From NCBI GenBank assembly GCA_019321725.1, contig CM033105.1, positions 12,661,632 through 12,725,631 on the forward strand: DNA of 64,000 nucleotides, written 5' to 3'. A program made the translations under genes and the position numbers. Source of the stretch: Paulownia fortunei (Eukaryota; Streptophyta; Magnoliopsida; Lamiales; Paulowniaceae). Shown here piece by piece: positions 58,621-64,000 of this stretch (its first letter is position 1; each line of letters opens with the position of its first letter). The notes under the pieces were generated by a model. That model searched no databases. It had not been told where the DNA came from and worked only from the letters and a program-made list of their open reading frames with translations.

Positions 58621-59460
58621 ATCACTATCCAAGAGGAGAACCTTCTCGTTGTTCTTTAACAAAAAGCCATACCTCTAAGGTAGCCGAATCTCCTAGGAGG
58701 TTGTGTGTCACAAGGTCCAGCCTTAGCTGGTTGGTCCATCACCGTTTCTATTGGGATGTCTTATTGTTCTTAAACTTTTTCAAGTTCTACTACTTTTTCA
58801 TTTTTATCCAATAGAAACTCCACCAAGTAGTATCTAATGGATTTCTTTGGATACCTTAAAAACTTGCATAAATTGCATCTCATATATAATTTATCTCTCA
58901 CCTGCTGCTTCACATAAGTAGCATACCCCCATACCTTAAGGTATTTATAGAAGGGTGGTTTCCCAAACCGCATCTCATATGGTATTTTAGGCATTGACTT
59001 TATTAATACTCTATTTAATAGATATGTCATCGTTTCTAAGGCATATAATAATCATCGGTAAAGGTTATGAAGTAATGAAAGTTCCCTCGAGCACTAACAC
59101 TTAGTGACTTGCATACATCTATAAGAATGATATCCAAAAGATCTTTAGCTTGCTCCACTTGTCCAATAAATGGTGATTTGGTCATTTTTCCCTTGAGACA
59201 TGATTCGCATGTTGGCATTCTTTGCTCGTTCTGAAGATTGAGCAATTGAGCCAACTTGTGAATTCTCTTCTCAAAGATGTGACCTAATCAAATATGTCAC
59301 AAGAATTTGGAATTATGATTATGTAATTTCCTTTTATTTTGTGAACATATTGAAAAGAGTTATAGGGAGTAATAGTCTATAAACCATTTATCAATATGCC
59401 AGAGTAAATCAAAACCAAATCTTTAAAAAATGGAACAACTTCTATGTTTTATTGAAAAGG
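58621..59460 (-). pseudogene. Y integrase relic
   Basis: The reverse strand reads the zinc and core start at 59036-59254 (MAQLLNLQNEQRMPTCESCL, GQVEQAKDLLDIILIDV) and the C-terminal core at 58770-59030 (MTYLLNRVLIKSMPKIPYEM, KYLKVWGYATYVKQQV). The stretch holding the second Asp and the Glu of the D,D,E triad is missing between them. Confidence 0.8.
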
Positions 59461-59706
59461 TAAAACCTCTCCATCCAAAATAAGAACAGAAATAATGTTC
59501 TTGACTATCTACTAAATATAAAGACTATTATTTAAAACTAAAACTACTCCATTTCCTAAAGCTAAGTTGATAGTTCCTATGATTAATGCAACAACTTTTG
59601 CTCCATTCCCCATTTGTAAGACCATCTCTCCTTTACTTAGCTTCCTACTTCTTTCCATCACCTGCAAATCATTGCAAAGATGAGACCCAGAGCTGGTATT
59701 CAATAC
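59461..59706 (-). pseudogene. Y protease relic
   Basis: The reverse strand reads a stop, then VLNTSSGSHLCNDLQVMERS and GEMVLQMGNGAKVVALIIGT. The catalytic Asp of the DTS triad is Asn (GAT to AAT), which would abolish activity. Confidence 0.83.
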
Positions 59707-60546
59707 CTAAGAAGCATTATTAACTGATAAGTTAATTTCAACAAAATAAATAATTAAACTCTTTAGGCTCGCAAGGTACTCATTGCAATTCCTTTTCCAA
59801 TGCCTAAGTTTGCCGCTGTAATGACATTTGTCATCAGCTTTGTTAGAACCCTTTGAGACCCCACCAGTTGCCTTAATTTTACTGGCCTTCGAGGAACCCT
59901 TCCCATTTCTTTTCTTCTTCTTGGGTTGTACACCCTTCAAGCTAGAAGAGGACCCAATAAGCGTGACTAGCTTGTCCATTTTCATGGTGGACTCAGCTAT
60001 CTTCAACATGTTAACCAACTCAGCAAGGCTAGTTTCCATCTTATGCATGTTGAAGTAAACAACAAAGGTGTCAAATGATTGAGGCAAAGACTGCATGATA
60101 AGATCCATATAGAGTTCGTTGCGCATAACAACTCCAAAGAACTCGAGCCTTTTTATTAAACTTATCATCTTCGTCCATGGTTATGGACTGAAGAGTGCTC
60201 CATCATACAAATTCTAAAAAGCTTTTCGAGATCTAATATCTCGCTTCCTTAGTGTATTCACCATACAACTCTTGTTAATGAACATATATATCATGCACAT
60301 GTGCATACATTGACATTGATTCCATCATATAGCATTACACTTACAAATCATCATCAATTTCTTGTTGATATTCTGCAAGCTCATCCTCGATCCCATTTAA
60401 CAGCGGACTTGCTGGTAGAGTATTGAGGATGTAGGATCTGTTTTTAGATTGTAAAACAATCTTGAGGTTCCTAAGCTAATCGATAAAATTGGGTCCAATT
60501 TAATTTATTAGTGTCCATAATTGGTGCAAGTGGATTTTTTGGCCAT
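59707..60546 (-). pseudogene. Y gag relic
   Basis: The ATG at 60546 matches the W gag start but a one-base insertion shifts the frame at once. Readable blocks: a PNFID...LRNLKIVLQSKNRSYIL region near 60430-60500, and a long frame at 59707-60168 with SLPQSFDTFVVYFNMHKMET and MLKIAESTMKMDK, then a lysine-rich stretch. The zinc knuckle reads CHYSGKLRHWKRNC, with the second Cys changed to Ser. It runs in frame up to the protease stop, so W's frameshift at this boundary is private to W. Confidence 0.85.
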
Positions 60547-62214
60547 TTTTATGGACAATCTATAAAAAATGAAAATGAGAATTCTTTCAAAAACATATTT
60601 AATAATAACAAAGTCTTTGGTTACAAATATCCTACACTAATTTATTCAAATTTTGTCACCCCTAATGGCAATTTAGGAAATCATATTTCTTAGTAGGCTT
60701 GAGGCCCAATCAATATGTCGTATGCCCCAATTTTATGAGTTCATAAAATATATTGATAGGTGGTAAACTTTTAATGATTACATCTTCATACAACCCCTGA
60801 GATTTTTTACCTCACTTCTTCCTAGATACCCCAATTTTATGAGCCCATACGGTACTGAGGGTCAAGCAAGACCTATCAAACCTCTATGTAGATAGAGTAT
60901 CAAAAAGTTCCATGACTCATGGCCAATGTAGAGATGAGTTTATTCCATGGGGATCGCTATGCTTAAAAAGAACACAACTTTACTTCACAAAGTTATACAC
61001 GACTCATGTACGGTAGCATCATCATGTCATCTACTTTTAATGGTAGTCATAGATTATCGGGCCCAACCTAATTTTATCCATATTTGTTTGAAATTATATT
61101 ATTTTAAAAAAAAATTCCTTTACTTGATTTTAATTCAAGTGGGGTATTTTAAATAAAACCTCATCAATTTTTATCTTAGTTTATTTAATGTGTTTGTATT
61201 CTATAGATAACAAGCATCTCATTGAAAGTATTAAATAAACCTTATGCATGTATCTATACATACATAAATGGATGATTATGAACTAATCATATGCGATCCA
61301 TTTGAGCAAAAAATGGATCTAGGTCAGTCTAAGGGTGATAAAATAGAACATAAACTATTTCTATTACATGAATATATCCCATACATTCATGGGCCTTTTC
61401 TTCATTCTCCATCTTGTTCCTCTTCTTGTCTAAAAAAATTCACCCAATGCTACTCTCATTTCAAAAATATAAAGTACATATAAAATGAATAAGGGACTGA
61501 GAGGCCCCATTTTAAAACCCAAAATATAAATTTAATTGCATTGGTCAAATAGCTCCATGATCATTCCATATATGCCTATAAATACATCTCATGAATTTAT
61601 TAAAGCATAAAAATTTACCATTTTTTTTAAATTGTAATTTCATGATTCGGGATAAAACTTTGATTTTTCATGAAAACCTATTTTTCAAAAATTTTAAAAT
61701 TTACAATTTAATTAAAAATTCAAAAAATTAATTTCTACAACCCGACACGATGAAGTTTGTCCTTGCCCAGCATGCATAGCGTGTGCATCGCGCCTAGCTC
61801 GAGTGCACTGCCCAACGTAGACAACATGCACCTAGCACATGCCTAATGCATGACACTCACACGTAGCTAGTGGCTACCTTGATGCGTGCCAACTGCTTCA
61901 AGATCGTGCGCCCAGGCCCTCGCATCCGCATGCCTATTGTACGATGTCCTTGCGATCCGTGCGTGTATTGTTTGCCTTACATATAATGTTTGCTTGCTTG
62001 GCAGTATCCATAGCCGCCCATTGAACCTAAGTTGGCATACTAACAGTGGTTATTTATGTAATAGGGCTAGTTATTTTTGCGCCATATCAACAATTTAACA
62101 ATTAATAACATTACAAAGCAATTTAATCCCAATCAGAAATACAATCTATAAACTGAACTTAACATCTAAATTCAATAGGCATAAATCAAAATATAATTAA
62201 AATTATGTAAATCG
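60547..62214 (-). other. Y leader with GC-rich island
   Basis: Untranslated leader of about 1.7 kb, homologous in parts to the W leader. A GC-richer block at 61738-61985, dense in GCATGC and GTGCATCGCGCC-like words, stands out from the AT-rich surroundings. The open frame at 61886-62098 lies in this block and matches nothing I know. Confidence 0.6.
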
Positions 62215-62228
62215 TGGCTCTAATACCA
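62215..62228 (-). other. Y primer-binding site for initiator tRNA-Met
   Basis: TGGCTCTAATACCA on this strand, TGGTATTAGAGCCA on the element strand, one base from the LTR end. Confidence 0.85.
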
Positions 62229-62229
62229 T

Positions 62230-64000
62230 TGTTGGGTTTACTTAACTATGTGGTGTACACCGCAAAAAAATAAAAAAATAAATTAAAACATGCTAAAATA
62301 ATTTTTGCACCACCCATAGTTCGATGTGATTTATCAATTTCGCATTCCAATTGGTTTTTAAGCATAAATATAAAAAGATTTGATCTATACCATTAAAGCA
62401 TTCCGACTATTATAGGGTTTGATGCAATCAATTGCTAGCCCTTTTTCTGAATCTAGTTCACATGAATCCAAACATTTTCCCTCTAAAGCAGTACATATTT
62501 TGAGCAAGAACACACAAAATCAAAATTCTGCTAGAAATTTTGATTCTTTTACTAACCCAATTTCTGGAGTATATTTGGTGAGTATTAATTCTAAATACCA
62601 ACTTATGGTAGAAGAACTAAAATACTTTTTGATCAAAAGATGGAATTCTTTTAATGTTGGAGGAAGAAGATGGAGAAGAATAAAAATATTTTTTCTTTCT
62701 TGTGCAGTGGCCAAAAATTGGGAGTTCATATTCCCTCAAATTTCTGGCCCTTATGTCTTATAGCTAAGGTCGAAAATTACAAAAGTCCCACTCTTGGTAT
62801 TTTTGGCCTCTTCTCTTATTGGTTCGAAGGTTTTTGTTTGATCACAAGATCTACTAAAAATCTCCAACTTTATCTCTTCATATCTTCTGAAGATGTAAAG
62901 AGATAATCATTATCCAATCAAATTAGACAATCCTAAGAATGTCCTATTCTTAGATCTCTATCTTATTCTAACAACTCTTGTGGGTTTCTACTAATAGGCC
63001 TCTTTGAATTGGACTTGGACTCTCAATAAATTCCATAATTAATCTAATTAATTGATTAAACCCAAATTCAATTAATTAATTTCATCTAGCCTACCTTAGG
63101 CCTAATTAAATAATTTAATTATTTAATTGAATAAATTAATTTAATAATTAAATTAATTTATGGCTTATGCAATTAATTGATCCACTCTAATTGGGCCCTC
63201 TAATCTTATTAGGCCCAATTAAATAATTTAATTTTTTAATTGAACAATTAATTCAACTCTATGAATTAACTTAAGCCCCAATTAATTAATCTCCATTAAT
63301 TAATTGAATCCAACTCCTTGGATCATTTCCTAAGTATGTTCCATCACAAATTGTGGGTGTCCCATTACGTTCACAACTGGCCTTGCAACATTTGCAACCT
63401 TTGAGTAACAATTATTATGGTTAGTTAATTTAATTAATTTATCCATTTGGAATTAACTCATTAATTTCAAGAACTTCACAAGTCATGGAAAATACCAAGC
63501 AAGTGTGTCATGACTACCTAGTATTAGGTGAAATAACGAGTGAACTTATTTCAATTACAAGTACCATACACATGAGGTCTTTCCATCATCTAATCCTAAA
63601 TTAAGTTTAGGGTATGGATTATGAGTTTAAACCCTAAATGAACTAATAACTACGATTCAATTTAAGTTGTAATTACTTATGTTAAATCATTAGAAACCCC
63701 ATCTAACATTCAACATGCCTTAACTAAGGACTTATGCGTCATGATATGAAAACATAGGAGTTTCACTTATTTTACTAGATAAGTGATAGATCCTTTGCTG
63801 GCTACTCATTAACCACCATACATGCTAATGCAACATCTAATGTATCTCATTATGATTGGTAAGCAATCAAAAGATACATCAAGATGAAACATGATGTGCA
63901 CAAGGCTACTATAATAACTCAAGTTTAAGGATTAATCATGTACTATCGTAAAATGAAAATTCTTATTTCGATAGATAATTTCTCCAACTAAGAATTTCCA
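62230..64000 (-). repeat. Y 5' LTR, cut by window edge
   Basis: It begins TGTTGGGTTTACTTAAC and aligns with the Y 3' LTR over most of its length. The LTR start (TGATAGAG or similar on the reverse strand) is not reached by 64000. The frames at 62419-62906 are accidental. Confidence 0.85.

Larger units (their letters stand above)
429..64000 (-). mobile_element. Ty1/copia element X, oldest layer of the nest
   Basis: X is a minus-strand copia element broken into four visible parts: its 3' LTR (429-799 and 12129-13387), RNase H and reverse transcriptase (13388-15051), and integrase, protease and a gag zinc-knuckle relic (35323-36767). Its 5' gag and 5' LTR are not in the window and should lie beyond 64000, because element Y interrupts X at the knuckle. 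All reading frames are broken. P, M and Y are inserted into it. The Tork/Angela-type assignment is by resemblance of the reverse transcriptase and integrase motifs. Confidence 0.7.
36768..64000 (-). mobile_element. Ty1/copia element Y, minus strand
   Basis: Y has a 3' LTR (36768-38440), polypurine tract, RNase H and RT (38453-39050 and 58265-58620), integrase, protease, gag, a leader, a tRNA-Met primer site (62215-62228) and a 5' LTR from 62230 that runs off the window. Z is inserted in its RT. The left flank ATATG (36763-36767) is the presumed target duplication, and the right copy is outside. Y is inserted in the gag of X. Confidence 0.82.

Overview
This window looks like plant nuclear DNA, most likely from a eudicot, and it consists almost entirely of nested LTR retrotransposons. 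It is AT-rich. I found no intact host gene, no rRNA or tRNA gene and no CRISPR array. The plant assignment rests on the element types: Athila-lineage Ty3/gypsy elements primed by tRNA-Asp, Ty1/copia elements of Tork/Angela type primed by initiator tRNA-Met, and solo LTRs with TGTAACACCC ends. Every coding region carries stops or frameshifts, so all are annotated as relics.

The layout can be read as one stack. A minus-strand copia element (X) runs from about 429 past the right edge. Its 3' LTR (429-799 plus 12129-13387) was entered by a plus-strand Athila-like element (P, 800 to about 11050). P contains a solo LTR (A, 7950-10837, TSD CATCT). X's internal region was entered by a minus-strand Athila-like element (M, 15052-35317). 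M contains a second solo LTR (B, 15337-18358, TSD ATACA) and a structurally complete plus-strand copia element (W, 19111-28928, TSD ATATG). X was also entered by another minus-strand copia element (Y, 36768 to beyond 64000). Y was entered by a plus-strand copia element (Z, 39051-58259, TSD CATAT). Z holds a minus-strand Athila element (G, 39356-55820). G in turn holds a third solo LTR (C, 45805-48702, TSD TTAGT).

The most interesting content is in P and M. They belong to one non-autonomous Athila family. They keep gag and protease, have lost reverse transcriptase, RNase H and most of integrase, and carry a captured LONELY GUY (LOG) type cytokinin riboside 5'-monophosphate phosphoribohydrolase gene (6989-7618 plus strand; 29536-30090 minus strand). 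The two LOG copies are damaged at different places, so the master element probably carried an intact or nearly intact LOG reading frame.

The second unusual structure is in G, where a segment of about 1.8 kb (linker, reverse transcriptase, RNase H) is present three times in tandem. All three copies carry a TAG stop at the same position. Other points of note are a palindrome conserved in diverged copia LTRs, a minisatellite inside the solo-LTR family, GC-rich islands in the copia leaders, G-to-A type damage at catalytic codons, and three deletion scars.
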